A DNA stretch of 64,000 bases from NCBI RefSeq assembly GCF_002237555.1, contig NZ_CP022540.1, forward strand, positions 2,609,001 through 2,673,000, given 5' to 3'. Shown here in pieces: positions 17,455-26,976 of the stretch. The notes below the pieces were generated by a model. It saw only the letters and a program-made list of their open reading frames with translations. It ran no database searches and was not told the origin of the DNA. A program made the translations under genes and the position numbers. The stretch comes from Antarctobacter heliothermus. GTDB lineage: Bacteria; Pseudomonadota; Alphaproteobacteria; Rhodobacterales; Rhodobacteraceae. Each line of letters opens with the position of its first letter. Position 1 is the stretch's first letter.

Positions 17455-18652
17455 GGCTGAGGTCGCTCCGTGGCTGACGATCATCGGTCTGGGCGAAGAT
17501 GGACCGGACGGCCTGACAGGTGCAAGCCGTGCCGCCCTTGAGGCAGCGGAAATCGTCATGGGGCCGCCACGTCACCTGTCGCTTTTGCCTGACCTGCCGG
17601 GGCAGCGGGTGGACTGGCCGGTGCCTTTTGCCGACGGGCTGGACCTGCTGGCGGGATTTGCCGGGCGGCAGGTTGTTGTGCTGGCCTCGGGCGATCCGTT
17701 CTGGTTTGGCGCGGGCAGTGTGATTGCACGGCGGTTTGCGCGTGAGGAATGGCGCGCCATGCCGGGGCCTTCGGTCTTTTCGCTGGCGGCGGCGCACCTT
17801 GGCTGGCCGTTGGAAAAGGTGCTGTGCCTTGGGCATCATGCGACCCCGCTGACGCGGTTGCGACCGCATCTGGCGCGCGGCGTGCGGGTGATCATGACGC
17901 TGCGCGACGGGGCGGCGGTGACAGAGCTTGCTGATTACCTGACCAATCTTGGCTTTGGCCCGTCACAGCTCTGGGTGATGGAGGCGTTGGGCGGGCCGCG
18001 TGAACGGGTCACAGAGGTGCGGGCCGGCGCGGAGTCGGAGGGCTTCGACCACCCGGTTGCGGTGGCCGTGCAGGTCGCGGGTGAGGGCAAGGCCTTGCCG
18101 CAAGCCTCGGGGCTGGACGACGGGGTCTTTGACAGCGACGGGGTGATGACCAAACGCCCGGTGCGGGCGCTGACCCTGTCGGCACTGGCACCGAAACCGT
18201 TTGAGAGGCTCTGGGACATCGGCGGCGGCTCTGGCAGCGTCGGGATCGAGTGGCTGCTGAGCCATCCCTCGACCGAGGCCATCACAGTAGAGCCGCGCGC
18301 CGACCGGATCGGGTTGATCACGGCGAATGCCACCGCACTGGGCGTGGATCGCCTGCGCGTGGTTGAGGGCAAGGCCCCCGAGGCGCTGGCGGACCTGCCG
18401 ACACCGGATGCGGTCTTTATCGGGGGTGGGTTGAGCGTCGCGCTGCTGGACTGGCTTTACGCGCATGTGCCAGCGGGCACACGGCTGGTCGCCAATGCCG
18501 TGACGCTGGAAAGCGAGGCAGTGTTGATCGCGGCGCATCGCACGCGCGGCGGGTCGCTGCTGCGGATCGAGTTGTCAGAGGCAGCGCCTTTAGGGCCGCG
18601 CACCGGTTGGAAGGCGGCCTATCCGGTGGTGCAATGGAGCGTGGTCCTGTGA
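17453..18652 (+). CDS. cobL: Precorrin-6Y C5,15-methyltransferase (decarboxylating) CobL
   Basis: Bifunctional enzyme that methylates C5 and C15 and decarboxylates the C12 acetate. The 399-residue protein has an N-terminal class III methyltransferase (WLTIIGLGEDGPDGL, VVVLASGDPFWFGAGS near 78-93). It also has a C-terminal class I methyltransferase (LWDIGGGSGSVGIEWL near 255-270, AVFIGGGLS near 320). The start ATG 17453 lies within the same CATG as the divergent cobK start. Its TGA overlaps the GTG of cobE. Confidence 0.95.
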   Translation: MAEVAPWLTIIGLGEDGPDGLTGASRAALEAAEIVMGPPRHLSLLPDLPGQRVDWPVPFADGLDLLAGFAGRQVVVLASGDPFWFGAGSVIARRFAREEWRAMPGPSVFSLAAAHLGWPLEKVLCLGHHATPLTRLRPHLARGVRVIMTLRDGAAVTELADYLTNLGFGPSQLWVMEALGGPRERVTEVRAGAESEGFDHPVAVAVQVAGEGKALPQASGLDDGVFDSDGVMTKRPVRALTLSALAPKPFERLWDIGGGSGSVGIEWLLSHPSTEAITVEPRADRIGLITANATALGVDRLRVVEGKAPEALADLPTPDAVFIGGGLSVALLDWLYAHVPAGTRLVANAVTLESEAVLIAAHRTRGGSLLRIELSEAAPLGPRTGWKAAYPVVQWSVVL

Positions 18653-19026
18653 TCGTCGCGGGGTTCGGGTTTCGCGCGGCGGCGACGGTCAGCAGCCTTG
18701 AAGACGCGCTGGACCTAACGGGGCACGCGCTGGAGGTTCATGCGCTCGCCACGGCGTCTGACAAGGCCGAAACACCTGCTTTTGCCGCAATGGCCGCGCT
18801 GGCGGGCCTGCCTGTCCTCGCGATTGACGGCGACAGGCTGCGGGCGCAGGACACGGAAACGCAGTCGCCGGACAGCCTTGCCGCGCGTGGCACCGGCAGC
18901 GTGGCCGAGGCGGCGGCGCTGGCGGCGGCAGGACCGGGCGCACGGCTGATCGCGCCGCGCGTGGTGTCCGCCGACAAAATGGCCACCTGCGCGCTGGCAC
19001 AGACCGCAAAGGGAGACGACACATGA
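18649..19026 (+). CDS. cobE: Cobalamin biosynthesis protein CobE (CbiG C-terminal domain)
   Basis: A 125-residue protein homologous to the C-terminal domain of CbiG. It has the opening [20 protein letters not shown] and the later [20 protein letters not shown]. CobE is required in P. denitrificans but its chemistry is not settled. The GTG at 18649 is chosen because it overlaps the cobL stop and places the glycine-rich opening at residue 2. An ATG at 18634 would add five residues. It overlaps cobM by 4 bases. Confidence 0.88.
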   Translation: MIVAGFGFRAAATVSSLEDALDLTGHALEVHALATASDKAETPAFAAMAALAGLPVLAIDGDRLRAQDTETQSPDSLAARGTGSVAEAAALAAAGPGARLIAPRVVSADKMATCALAQTAKGDDT

Positions 19027-19817
19027 CAGTGCATTTCATCGGGGCCGGACCGGGGGCGGCGGACCTGCTGACCCTGCGCGGGCGCGACCTGATCGCCGCC
19101 TGTCCGGTCTGCCTGTACGCCGGGTCATTGGTACCCGAGGCGGTGCTGGCGCATTGCCCCGACGGCGCGCGGATTGTGAACACCGCGCCATTGGATCTCG
19201 ATGCCATCATCGCCGAAATTGCCAAGGCACATGAGGCAGGGCAGGACGTGGCGCGGCTACATTCCGGGGATTTGTCGGTCTGGTCCGCGATGGGCGAACA
19301 ACTGCGCAGGCTGGACGCGATGGGCATTCCCTATGATGTGACGCCCGGTGTGCCGTCCTTTGCAGCGGCGGCGGCGGCGCTGGCGGTGGAACTGACGGTG
19401 CCGGAGATTGCGCAATCGGTGGTGCTGACCCGCACGCAGGGGCGCGCCTCTCCGATGCCCAAGGGCGAAAGCCTTGCCAATTTCGCCGCCACGGGGGCCA
19501 CTCTGGCGCTGCATCTGTCGGTGGGACAATTGGAAAAGGCGCAAACCGAACTGGTGCCGTTCTATGGTGCGGATTGCCCGGTGGCGCTGGTTTACCGCGC
19601 AAGTTGGCCGGATCAACGGGTGATCCGCTGCACTCTTGGGGACCTCACGCAGGCCGTGGACGCGGCGATCTCGCGCACCGCGCTGATCCTCGTTGGTCCG
19701 GCGCTGGGTGCCGGGCTGACGGCCGAAAGTCAGCTTTATTCGGCGGATTATGACAGACGCTATCGGCCCCAAAGCGCCGACAGCCCATGGGCGGAGTGGC
19801 GACATGGCGATGATTGA
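19023..19817 (+). CDS. cobM: Precorrin-4 C11-methyltransferase CobM
   Basis: SAM-dependent methylation of precorrin-4 at C11. The 264-residue protein starts with [20 protein letters not shown] and has [18 protein letters not shown], the SAM segment [18 protein letters not shown] near residues 77-94, and [14 protein letters not shown] near 138. The 3' end overlaps cobB by 14 bases if cobB starts at 19804. Confidence 0.96.
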   Translation: MTVHFIGAGPGAADLLTLRGRDLIAACPVCLYAGSLVPEAVLAHCPDGARIVNTAPLDLDAIIAEIAKAHEAGQDVARLHSGDLSVWSAMGEQLRRLDAMGIPYDVTPGVPSFAAAAAALAVELTVPEIAQSVVLTRTQGRASPMPKGESLANFAATGATLALHLSVGQLEKAQTELVPFYGADCPVALVYRASWPDQRVIRCTLGDLTQAVDAAISRTALILVGPALGAGLTAESQLYSADYDRRYRPQSADSPWAEWRHGDD

Positions 19818-21123
19818 GATGCCTCCGGGCCTGATGATTTCGGCCCCGGCCTCGGGAACGGGCAAAACGACGGTCATGCTGGGCCTGCTGCGCGCGTTGC
19901 GTGATGCAGGGCAGGTGGTGCAGCCGTTCAAATCTGGGCCGGACTATATCGACCCGGCCTTTCACTTTGCCGCCAGCGGGCGGGCGTCCTTCAACCTTGA
20001 TACTTGGGCGATGGACGGTGGCCTGCTGGACGCGATCAGCGGACAGGCGGCAGGCGCCGACATCTGCATCGGCGAAGGGTCGATGGGGCTGTACGACGGC
20101 GTGGCGGCGCGCGGGCAGTCTGGTTTTGGGTCGTCGGCTGAGACGGCTTTGCGCATGGGCTGGCCCGTGGTGCTGGTCGTCGATGTGGGCGGGCAGGCGC
20201 AATCGGCGGCGGCCACGGCGCTGGGGTTCCGGGAATACATGCCGGACCTGCCCTTTGCGGGCGTGATCCTGAACCGCTGCGCCTCTCCCCGGCACGAACG
20301 CCTGACCCGGTTGGGGATGGAGCGTGCGGGGATCGAGGTGCTGGGCGTGCTGCCCCGGAACGGCGATCTGACCCTGCCGGAGCGTCATCTGGGCCTGATC
20401 CAAGCGGTCGAACACCCCGATCTGGAGGCCGCTATCAGCGGCTATGCCGATTTCCTGCGCGCCAATGTGGACCTTGATCGCATCCGTGCGGCGGCCTCGG
20501 GCGGCGGCACGGCAGGCGGCGCGCTGCCCCGGCCTCCGGCGCAACGCATCGCGCTGGCCCGCGACGCGGCGTTTTCCTTCACCTATCCCCATCAGCTAGA
20601 GGGCTGGCGCGCGGCGGGGGCCGAGATCCTGCCGTTCTCGCCCCTTGCGGATGAGGCACCGGATGCCTCTGCCGATTTGGTCTGGTTGCCCGGTGGTTAT
20701 CCGGAACTGCACGCCGGGCGATTGGCGGCGGCAGAGACATTCCGCTCTGGTTTGCGGGCCTTTGCGGAAACGCAGCCCGTGCATGGCGAATGTGGGGGGT
20801 ATATGGCGCTTGGTGCCGCATTGGTCGACAAAGAGGGCGTTTCGCATCAGATGGCGGGCCTTTTGGGGCTGGTGACGTCATATGAAAAGCGCAAGTTCCA
20901 CCTTGGCTACAGGCGCGCTGTCTTGCAGGCGGGCCTGTCCGACTATGCCCCCGGCACGGCCCTGCGCGGCCATGAGTTCCACTATTCCACCATCCTCGAC
21001 CAGCCCGACGCGCCCTTGGCCGCGGTGGCCGACGCGGATGGCAACGCGGTGCCAGAGACCGGATCGCTCCGGGGCAATGTGTCAGGCACCTTCTTTCACC
21101 TCATCACGGCGGAGGGATCATGA
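19804..21123 (+). CDS. cobB: Hydrogenobyrinic acid a,c-diamide synthase CobB
   Basis: Glutamine-dependent amidation of the a and c acetates. The 439-residue product has the P-loop [21 protein letters not shown] near residues 10-30 and [13 protein letters not shown] near 43. The C-terminal glutaminase domain has the nucleophile cysteine in [12 protein letters not shown] near 330 and the histidine region GHEFHYSTI near 392. ATG 19804 is preferred because it places the P-loop about 10 residues from the start. ATG 19810 is also possible, and the upstream extension lies inside cobM. It overlaps cobA by 4 bases. Confidence 0.95.
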   Translation: MAMIEMPPGLMISAPASGTGKTTVMLGLLRALRDAGQVVQPFKSGPDYIDPAFHFAASGRASFNLDTWAMDGGLLDAISGQAAGADICIGEGSMGLYDGVAARGQSGFGSSAETALRMGWPVVLVVDVGGQAQSAAATALGFREYMPDLPFAGVILNRCASPRHERLTRLGMERAGIEVLGVLPRNGDLTLPERHLGLIQAVEHPDLEAAISGYADFLRANVDLDRIRAAASGGGTAGGALPRPPAQRIALARDAAFSFTYPHQLEGWRAAGAEILPFSPLADEAPDASADLVWLPGGYPELHAGRLAAAETFRSGLRAFAETQPVHGECGGYMALGAALVDKEGVSHQMAGLLGLVTSYEKRKFHLGYRRAVLQAGLSDYAPGTALRGHEFHYSTILDQPDAPLAAVADADGNAVPETGSLRGNVSGTFFHLITAEGS

Positions 21124-21854
21124 GCGGTTTCGTCAGTTTCGTCGGCAGCGGGCCGGGCGATCCCGAGCTTTTGACGCTCAAGGCGGTGGACCGTCTGAAA
21201 CGCGCCGATGCGGTGCTGTTCGATGACCTGTCCTCTGGCCCGATCCTCAGCCATGTGCGCCCCGGCGCTGACCTGATCGGCGTCGGCAAACGGGCCGGGC
21301 GGCTGTCACCGAAGCAGCATCATGTCAGCCAGTTGCTGGTGGAGTATGCCCAAGAAGGCGGGCGCATCGTGCGGCTGAAATCGGGCGACTCGGGGCTGTT
21401 CGGGCGGCTGGAAGAAGAACAGGTCGCCCTGCGCGCCGCGGGCATCGAGTATGAGATCATCCCCGGCATCCCCTCGGCCGTGGCGGCGGCGGCGGCCTGT
21501 GGCATCCCGCTGACCCGGCGGCTGACCGCGCGGCGGGTGCAGTTTGTGACCGGCCATGATGCCACCGGTGAGTTGCCCGAGGATCTGGATTTGCAGGCGC
21601 TGGCCGATCCCAGCGCGATGACCGTGGTGTTCATGGGCAAGCGGACGTTTCCGAAACTGGCCGCTGCGCTGTTTGAAAAGGGCCTGCCAGACACGACGCC
21701 CGCGATTCTGGCCGAGGCGGTCGGCACGGCGGAGCAAAGCCTGCATCGCGACACGGTGGCGGGGCTGTCGACGCGGCTGGCGGGGGAGATCGGGACCAAA
21801 CCGGCGCTGATCCTGTATGGGCCGATGGCCGAGCTGGGGGTGGGGTTTGACTGA
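21120..21854 (+). CDS. cobA: Uroporphyrinogen-III C-methyltransferase CobA (SUMT)
   Basis: Makes precorrin-2 from uroporphyrinogen III, the branch point between haem and sirohaem/B12. The 244-residue protein has the SUMT opening FVGSGPGDPELLTLKAVDRL and SPKQHHVSQLLVEYAQEGG. The SAM segment reads VRLKSGDSGLFGRLEEE, where GDS replaces the usual GDP. IPGIPSAVAAAAACGIPLT and VVFMGKRTFPKLA follow. Placement at the end of the late-pathway genes, not with sirohaem genes, indicates dedication to B12. Confidence 0.94.
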   Translation: MSGFVSFVGSGPGDPELLTLKAVDRLKRADAVLFDDLSSGPILSHVRPGADLIGVGKRAGRLSPKQHHVSQLLVEYAQEGGRIVRLKSGDSGLFGRLEEEQVALRAAGIEYEIIPGIPSAVAAAAACGIPLTRRLTARRVQFVTGHDATGELPEDLDLQALADPSAMTVVFMGKRTFPKLAAALFEKGLPDTTPAILAEAVGTAEQSLHRDTVAGLSTRLAGEIGTKPALILYGPMAELGVGFD

Positions 21855-22578
21855 GCTTTGGCTGGTGGGCATCGGCACGGGCAATCCTGAGCATGTGACG
21901 CTGGAGGGGCAGCGCGCGCTGCGCGAGGCGGCGGTGGTGCTGATCCCGCGCAAGGGCGCGGCCAAGGAGGACCTGGCGGAGTTGCGGCTGGGGATCTTGC
22001 GGGCCTCTGGCTCGTACGCGCGGGTGATCCCGTTTGAGATGCCGGTCCGGGATGAAGGCCTGCCCTATGCCGAGCGGGTGGAGCGGTGGCACGACGCAAT
22101 CGCAACGCGTTGGGTGGCGGCCTTGGAGGGCGCGCCGGAGGGGCCGGTGGCGCTGTTGGTCTGGGGCGATCCGGGGCTGTATGACAGCACGCTGAGGATT
22201 GCCGCCCGATTGGACCCTGCGCCACGGGTCAGGGTGGTGCCGGGGGTGACGGCCTTGCAGGCGCTGACCTCGGCCCATGCGGTGCCGTTCAATACGGTGA
22301 ATGGGGCCGTGGTGGTCACGACGGGGCGGCGGCTGCGGGATCATGGCTGGCCTGAAGGGGCCGGGACCGTGGTAGTCATGCTGGACGGAGAGTGTTCGTT
22401 TCAGAGCCTTGATCCCACCGGCATTTCGATCTGGTGGGGTGGTTTTCTGGGCATGGCCGAGCAGGTGCTGGAGGCGGGGCCTTTGGCGGAGGCTGGGCCG
22501 AAAATTGTGGCCGCGCGGGCTGAGGCCAGGGCGAAACATGGCTGGATCATGGACACCTATTTGATGCGGCGCGATTGA
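21847..22578 (+). CDS. cobF: Precorrin-6A synthase (deacetylating) CobF
   Basis: Methylates precorrin-5 at C1 with loss of acetate, a step unique to the aerobic pathway. The 243-residue form begins at TTG 21847 within the cobA 3' end and reads TELWLVGIGTGNPEHVTLEG. It then has ALLVWGDPGLYDSTLRIA near 108 and VVPGVTALQALTSAHAVPFN near 130. An ATG at 21817 would add ten residues inside cobA. It is the last gene of the cobL-cobF run. Confidence 0.93.
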   Translation: MTELWLVGIGTGNPEHVTLEGQRALREAAVVLIPRKGAAKEDLAELRLGILRASGSYARVIPFEMPVRDEGLPYAERVERWHDAIATRWVAALEGAPEGPVALLVWGDPGLYDSTLRIAARLDPAPRVRVVPGVTALQALTSAHAVPFNTVNGAVVVTTGRRLRDHGWPEGAGTVVVMLDGECSFQSLDPTGISIWWGGFLGMAEQVLEAGPLAEAGPKIVAARAEARAKHGWIMDTYLMRRD

Positions 22579-22753
22579 GCCTGTCCACATGTGGCGGCAA
22601 AGGTGACGTAGCGTCTTCAATGGCTTACAGAGACGGTTTTACCAGTCGTTAGGAAAGGCCGCGTGCCGGAGACGGCGGGAATTCCGCACTCGGCACCAGA
22701 GGTCGAGGTGTTAGACTGCTGTGCGAATCCTATGCCCGGAGTCCGCTATTCAG

Positions 22754-24340
22754 ATGTCGATTGTTCGCCTTGCCGCCGCCGCTTTGTTGATTACCTATGC
22801 CAATACCGCCCCGGCGCAGGATCTGATGCTGTTCCCGCCGTCCACGTTCGGGCAGGTCGTCGCGCCGCAGACGGAATCCCTGCTGGGCGATGTGCAGCTA
22901 GAGGCGCAGGTGGGGGCCTATAACAACGAGTTCATTTCCAATTATGGGCCGAATTCGGTCTTTGCGCGCACGGGACGCGCGGTGGGGATGTTGCAGATTC
23001 TGACCAATGTGGGCCACGCGCCCTGCACCGGGTTTCTGGTGGAGGGCAACAAGCTGATCACCAACCACCATTGCGTGCCCGGCATCCTGAAAAACCCCCA
23101 GATGATCGAAAAGGGGGCCACCAGCATCGCGGCGGTGCAATTCCATGCGGGGTTTCTGCGCGACGGGCTGGACGACGGGGTAAAAACATTCCACGTCAAC
23201 CCGGTGCCGCTGGAGACAAGCGAGGCGCTGGATTACACGGTTCTGCAAGTGCTGGGCGATGCCAATGCCGAGTTCGGCGCGCTGGAACTGTCGGCGGCTG
23301 CGCCGCAGGACCGCGATCCGTTCTGGGTGATCGGTCACCCGATGGGCGAGGCGCAGCGCATCAGTCGCGAAAAATGTCAGGCGGACAGCCCGGCTTTGGC
23401 GAAACAGCGGCTGCGGCATACCTGCGATACGTTGCCGGGGAATTCCGGCTCTCCGGTGATCGACGCGGGCAGCCAAAAGGTGATTGCGCTGCACCATGCG
23501 GGCAGCCGTGCGGGTGAGGTGAATTTCGCCGTGCCGATGGCCGAGATTCTGGCGCAGTCCAATGTATTGACGGCGGCAGTGCAGCCGCCAGCGGCACCGG
23601 ATGCCGACAAACTGGACGCGGAAAAGGCGCTGGCCGAGGCGCTGGCGGAGTTGGAGAAGCTGCGGTCTGAACGGGCTGCTGCTGTGCTTGTCCCGCCTGC
23701 TGAAGAGCCGGTAGCGGAACCCGTTGCGGAAGCTGTTCCGGTTCCGGCTGCGGAACCAGTTGAGACCGAGGCGAGCCGCCGTGACATCCTGCGTCAGTCG
23801 CAAGCACAACTGAACGCGCTGGGCTGTGACGCGGGCACACCGGACGGGATCATGGGCCCGCGCACGCGCGAGGCGTTTCGCCGCTTTCTGGCGGAGAGCG
23901 ATGTGGCGCTGGAGGTCAGCGATCTGGGGACGGCGCAGGCGCTGGATGCGATCCGGGCGCGGTCCGGGACGGTCTGCGCCCCGGTCGTGGTGGCCCCCAA
24001 GCCGGTATCTAGGGACGCGGCGGAGCCGGTCGCGGCGCCCAAGCCTGCCGCGCCGACCTATTCCATGGCCGGATCATGGCGCTGGACGGCAACCTGTCCG
24101 TTGGGGCAGGCGACCGGAACCACCGTTTATCGGTCGGCGGGCGGCAATTCCTTTACCGGCACGATCAGCGGCTCATCCGGCGCAGGCACCACGCGGGGCG
24201 TTTTGAGCGGCCGCAATTTCTCGGGGACGGAGACATTTGGTTGGGTGACAAACTCTGCCAACGGCACCTTGTCGGCGGATGGCCGGTCGCTGAATCTGAG
24301 CGTCTCGAATGGGTGCAGCGTCTCGGCGCGCAAGAACTAG
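22754..24340 (+). CDS. Secreted trypsin-like serine protease with peptidoglycan-binding-type domain
   Basis: A 528-residue exported protein. A signal peptide of about 22 residues (SIVRLAAAALLITYANTAPAQ) is followed by a chymotrypsin-fold domain. The catalytic histidine is in LITNHHCVPG, the aspartate in ALDYTVLQV and the serine in LPGNSGSPVI near residue 230. A coiled, Ala/Glu-rich linker follows (residues about 280-335). Next comes a peptidoglycan-binding-like repeat (LRQSQAQLNALGCDAGTPDG, IMGPRTREAFRRFL) and a C-terminal Gly/Ser/Thr-rich beta domain with two cysteines. The substrate is unknown. It separates cobF from the cobalt importer and is convergent with cbiO, 17 bases apart, and it has no evident role in B12. 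An ATG in-frame upstream start would spoil the signal peptide, so ATG 22754 is used. Confidence 0.85.
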   Translation: MSIVRLAAAALLITYANTAPAQDLMLFPPSTFGQVVAPQTESLLGDVQLEAQVGAYNNEFISNYGPNSVFARTGRAVGMLQILTNVGHAPCTGFLVEGNKLITNHHCVPGILKNPQMIEKGATSIAAVQFHAGFLRDGLDDGVKTFHVNPVPLETSEALDYTVLQVLGDANAEFGALELSAAAPQDRDPFWVIGHPMGEAQRISREKCQADSPALAKQRLRHTCDTLPGNSGSPVIDAGSQKVIALHHAGSRAGEVNFAVPMAEILAQSNVLTAAVQPPAAPDADKLDAEKALAEALAELEKLRSERAAAVLVPPAEEPVAEPVAEAVPVPAAEPVETEASRRDILRQSQAQLNALGCDAGTPDGIMGPRTREAFRRFLAESDVALEVSDLGTAQALDAIRARSGTVCAPVVVAPKPVSRDAAEPVAAPKPAAPTYSMAGSWRWTATCPLGQATGTTVYRSAGGNSFTGTISGSSGAGTTRGVLSGRNFSGTETFGWVTNSANGTLSADGRSLNLSVSNGCSVSARKN

Positions 24341-24357
24341 CGCCTCGCCAGAGGTGT

Positions 24358-25008
24358 CTAAACCGGCACCAGCTGGCCCTCTGCCAGTTCCAGCGCGCAG
24401 GGGGCGATGGCCTTGCGAAACGCGGGATCGTGCGACACCAGCAGGATCGGCAGCGGCAGGGCCGTCAGGATCTCTGTCAGGCGGGCGGCGTTTTTCGGGT
24501 CGAGCGCGTTGGTGGGTTCATCCAGCAGGAGCACTTCGGGGTTCATCGCCAGCACCGTGGCGAGGGTCACAAGGCGCTTTTCGCCCCCCGACAGTTTATG
24601 CGTGACGCGGTCGCGCAGGTGGTGCAGGTCCAGATCATCCAGCAGGCGGTCGGTGATTTCCAGTGCCTCGGCGCGTGTTTTGCCAAGGTTGAGGGGGCCA
24701 AAGGCCACGTCTTCGGCCACGGTGGGGCAGAACAGTTGGTCGTCGGGGTCTTGGAACACCAGACCGATGCGGCGGCGGACCTCATGGAATTCTTTTTCGC
24801 GGCTGCGGGGGTGGTCAAACACGGTGACGGTGCCCGTGTCGGGCCGTTGCAGGCCAAGGATCATCCGCAGCAGCGTGGATTTTCCCGCGCCATTGGCTCC
24901 GGTGATCGACAGTCGTTCGCCCGCGCCCAGTTGCATGGACGCCCCCGACAGCACAGGCGGCTGACCGGGATAGGCAAAATGGATGTCATCAAGCTGGATC
25001 AGCGCCAT
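24358..25008 (-). CDS. cbiO: Cobalt ECF transporter ATPase CbiO
   Basis: ATP-binding subunit of 216 residues of the energy-coupling-factor metal importer. Walker A is TGANGAGKSTLLRM near residues 37-50, the Q loop region VFQDPDDQLFCPTVAEDVAFG is typical of CbiO/EcfA, the signature is LSGGEKRLVTLA near 137 and Walker B is VLLLDEPTNALDP near 158. It starts inside the cbiQ 3' end (10-base overlap), so the longer in-frame extension is the cbiQ shadow. It is the last gene of the riboswitch-led cobalt import operon. Confidence 0.95.
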   Translation of the reverse strand: MALIQLDDIHFAYPGQPPVLSGASMQLGAGERLSITGANGAGKSTLLRMILGLQRPDTGTVTVFDHPRSREKEFHEVRRRIGLVFQDPDDQLFCPTVAEDVAFGPLNLGKTRAEALEITDRLLDDLDLHHLRDRVTHKLSGGEKRLVTLATVLAMNPEVLLLDEPTNALDPKNAARLTEILTALPLPILLVSHDPAFRKAIAPCALELAEGQLVPV

Positions 25009-25787
25009 GTGAGGTCCAATGCGATGAGGGAAATCAATAGGACAGTGAGCGCACCGGCGAATATCGCGTCGGCGCGGGTGGTGCGAAAGTCGTGCAGCAG
25101 ACGGATGCGGCCGGAAAAGCCCCGACATTTCATCGCGCCCAGCACCCGCTCGGACCGTTCGATGGCGCGGACCATCATCATGCCAACGAGATAGCCAAAG
25201 CTGCGGTAGCTGTGCCAGTTTGTGCCGGGGCGAAAGCCGCGCACCTTCATGGCGGCGCGCAGGCGCAGGTATTCGGCGCGCAGCACCTCGATATAGCGGA
25301 TGGTGAACATCAGCAGGTGAACGAGGGTTTCGGGGGTTTTCAGGCGATAGAGGGCGTGGCCCAGCGTCACCGGTTCCAGCGTGCCGACAAGGGTCATCAG
25401 CGCCAGAACCACGGCATTGGCGGTCAGGCCGATCTCTATGGCGCGGGCGACGCCCTGCCATGTGGCGGGATAGCCCCAGAGGGTAAAGATGACGTCGCCC
25501 GGCACGGTGAAGGGCAAGAGCGCCAGCATGAACAGGATGAAGCCGTCCACCATGGCGACCCGTTTCAGCGTGGGCCCGGCGGGCAGGCGCGACAGGGCCA
25601 GCAGGGTGAGGGCGGTGGCGAGGGCGGCGGTCAGGGCGGGCAGGGTGTCGAGTGCCACCACGGTGATGGCAAAGACCAGCGCCGCCACGATGCGCACGCG
25701 CGGGTCCAGCGCGCCGAGGCGGCTGGCGCTGCGCTCTGCCCCGGTGTCGGTCAGGGTGCTGTCACCGTTTGAGAGGACGTGTGCCAT
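24999..25787 (-). CDS. cbiQ: Cobalt ECF transporter transmembrane subunit CbiQ
   Basis: The EcfT-type coupling membrane protein, 262 residues. Four or more hydrophobic segments are present between residues 30 and 135, with a final one near 240. The cytosolic coupling helices carry the two Ala-Arg-Gly-type motifs: AAMKVRGF near residue 178 and GAMKCRGF near 218. It begins 5 bases after the cbiL stop. Confidence 0.94.
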   Translation of the reverse strand: MAHVLSNGDSTLTDTGAERSASRLGALDPRVRIVAALVFAITVVALDTLPALTAALATALTLLALSRLPAGPTLKRVAMVDGFILFMLALLPFTVPGDVIFTLWGYPATWQGVARAIEIGLTANAVVLALMTLVGTLEPVTLGHALYRLKTPETLVHLLMFTIRYIEVLRAEYLRLRAAMKVRGFRPGTNWHSYRSFGYLVGMMMVRAIERSERVLGAMKCRGFSGRIRLLHDFRTTRADAIFAGALTVLLISLIALDLTWR

Positions 25788-25792
25788 GCGCC

Positions 25793-26359
25793 TCAGCCGT
25801 TCAGCTTGCGCCGGGCGGCGATGTAGAAGGCAAGGCCGAACAGGCCAAGGATATAGCCCAGTCCGCCGAGGATGGTTTGCAGGTCGTTTTTCTCACGGTA
25901 GGCGGCGATTTCGCGGCGCAGGGGGCGCATTTCATCGCGGACGATGCGGGCGATTTCGGCCCGGTCGGCGGCGCTGAGGCCCGCGAGGGGGGCGGCGGTT
26001 TGCGGTGTCGCGGGTGGCGGGGTGTCGACGGGTTGGACGCCAAGGATCGCGGCGACCTCATCGGCGGGCATGGTGGTGTCGGCGACATGGCCCGCGCCAA
26101 GGTCGGCGCGGAAGGTATGGGTGACGGCGGTGGTGGGGGTGTAGAGAAAGAAGCCTTCGGCGTCGGTGACGGTCTCGCCCAGCAGCGCGCCGTCGGGGCC
26201 GTAGATCTGCACCGGCAGGTTGGGGGCCATAGCCCCGTTGGAAAAGCCGATCTCGCCCTCGATGGCGGTGCCGGAGGGAAAGACCGAGGCGATGACCTTA
26301 TGCGCCAAGGCGGGCAGCGGCAGGGCGCAGAGGGTCAGGATCAGCATGAGGCGTGTCAT
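25793..26359 (-). CDS. cbiL: CbiL/NikL-type periplasmic-membrane component of the cobalt importer
   Basis: A 188-residue protein with a signal peptide ending PALAH, an immunoglobulin-like carboxypeptidase-regulatory-type domain (GETVTDAEGFFLYTP near residue 65), a helical segment (residues 125-160) and one C-terminal transmembrane helix before RRKLNG. This layout matches the NikL/CbiL accessory proteins that replace CbiN in many proteobacterial nickel and cobalt ECF importers. It is placed between cbiM and cbiQ with a 4-base overlap to cbiM. The metal is inferred from the riboswitch. Confidence 0.85.
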   Translation of the reverse strand: MTRLMLILTLCALPLPALAHKVIASVFPSGTAIEGEIGFSNGAMAPNLPVQIYGPDGALLGETVTDAEGFFLYTPTTAVTHTFRADLGAGHVADTTMPADEVAAILGVQPVDTPPPATPQTAAPLAGLSAADRAEIARIVRDEMRPLRREIAAYREKNDLQTILGGLGYILGLFGLAFYIAARRKLNG

Positions 26360-26973
26360 GGCGCGGCCCCCTTGAGTGCGGTGAACAGATCAGGTTTGAC
26401 CTTGCGCGCCAGCAGCACCGCAAAGCCGGTCAGCAGCCCCTCGATCACGATGACGGGCAGATGCGCGACAAAGATCAGGTGGGCGGCGGCGAGGAATTCC
26501 TGTCCCGTCATCATCAGCGACAACGCCACCCCCAAGGTGGTCAGCGCAATGGCCAGCGCGCCGGCAAAGCCACCCAGCAGCGCAGCCATCACCGGACCGC
26601 TGCGCGGGATTAGCGGCCGGATGGCCAGACCGACCAGCACGGCGGGCAGCGCGATGTTCACGGTGTTGATGCCCAGCACCGTCACCCCGCCAAAGCCAAA
26701 GAACACCGCTTGAAGCAGCAGCCCGACAAAGAGCGTGGGAAAGGCGGCCCAGCCGAGGATCAACCCGGCCAGACCATTGAGGATAAGATGCACCGAAGAC
26801 GGGCCAATGGGCACATGGATCAGCGAGGCCACAAAGAACGCCGCCGACAGCACCCCCGCCGCCGGAATCCGTTCCAGCGGCAGATTGCGCAGCCCAAGAG
26901 CGATACCACCCGCTGCGGCCACGGCACCGCCGATGGCGACGGGGTTGGACAGGGCTCCGTCAACGATGTGCAT
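26356..26973 (-). CDS. cbiM: Cobalt ECF transporter substrate-binding subunit CbiM
   Basis: The S-component that binds the metal. The 205-residue protein begins MHIVDGALSNP; the free N-terminal Met-His pair is the metal ligand in CbiM/NikM and fixes the start at 26973. It has the conserved SLIHVPIGPSSVHLILNGL with histidines at 53 and 62, and about six hydrophobic helices. It overlaps cbiL by 4 bases and starts 3 bases after the cbiK-like stop. Confidence 0.95.
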   Translation of the reverse strand: MHIVDGALSNPVAIGGAVAAAGGIALGLRNLPLERIPAAGVLSAAFFVASLIHVPIGPSSVHLILNGLAGLILGWAAFPTLFVGLLLQAVFFGFGGVTVLGINTVNIALPAVLVGLAIRPLIPRSGPVMAALLGGFAGALAIALTTLGVALSLMMTGQEFLAAAHLIFVAHLPVIVIEGLLTGFAVLLARKVKPDLFTALKGAAP

Positions 26974-26976
26974 GGC

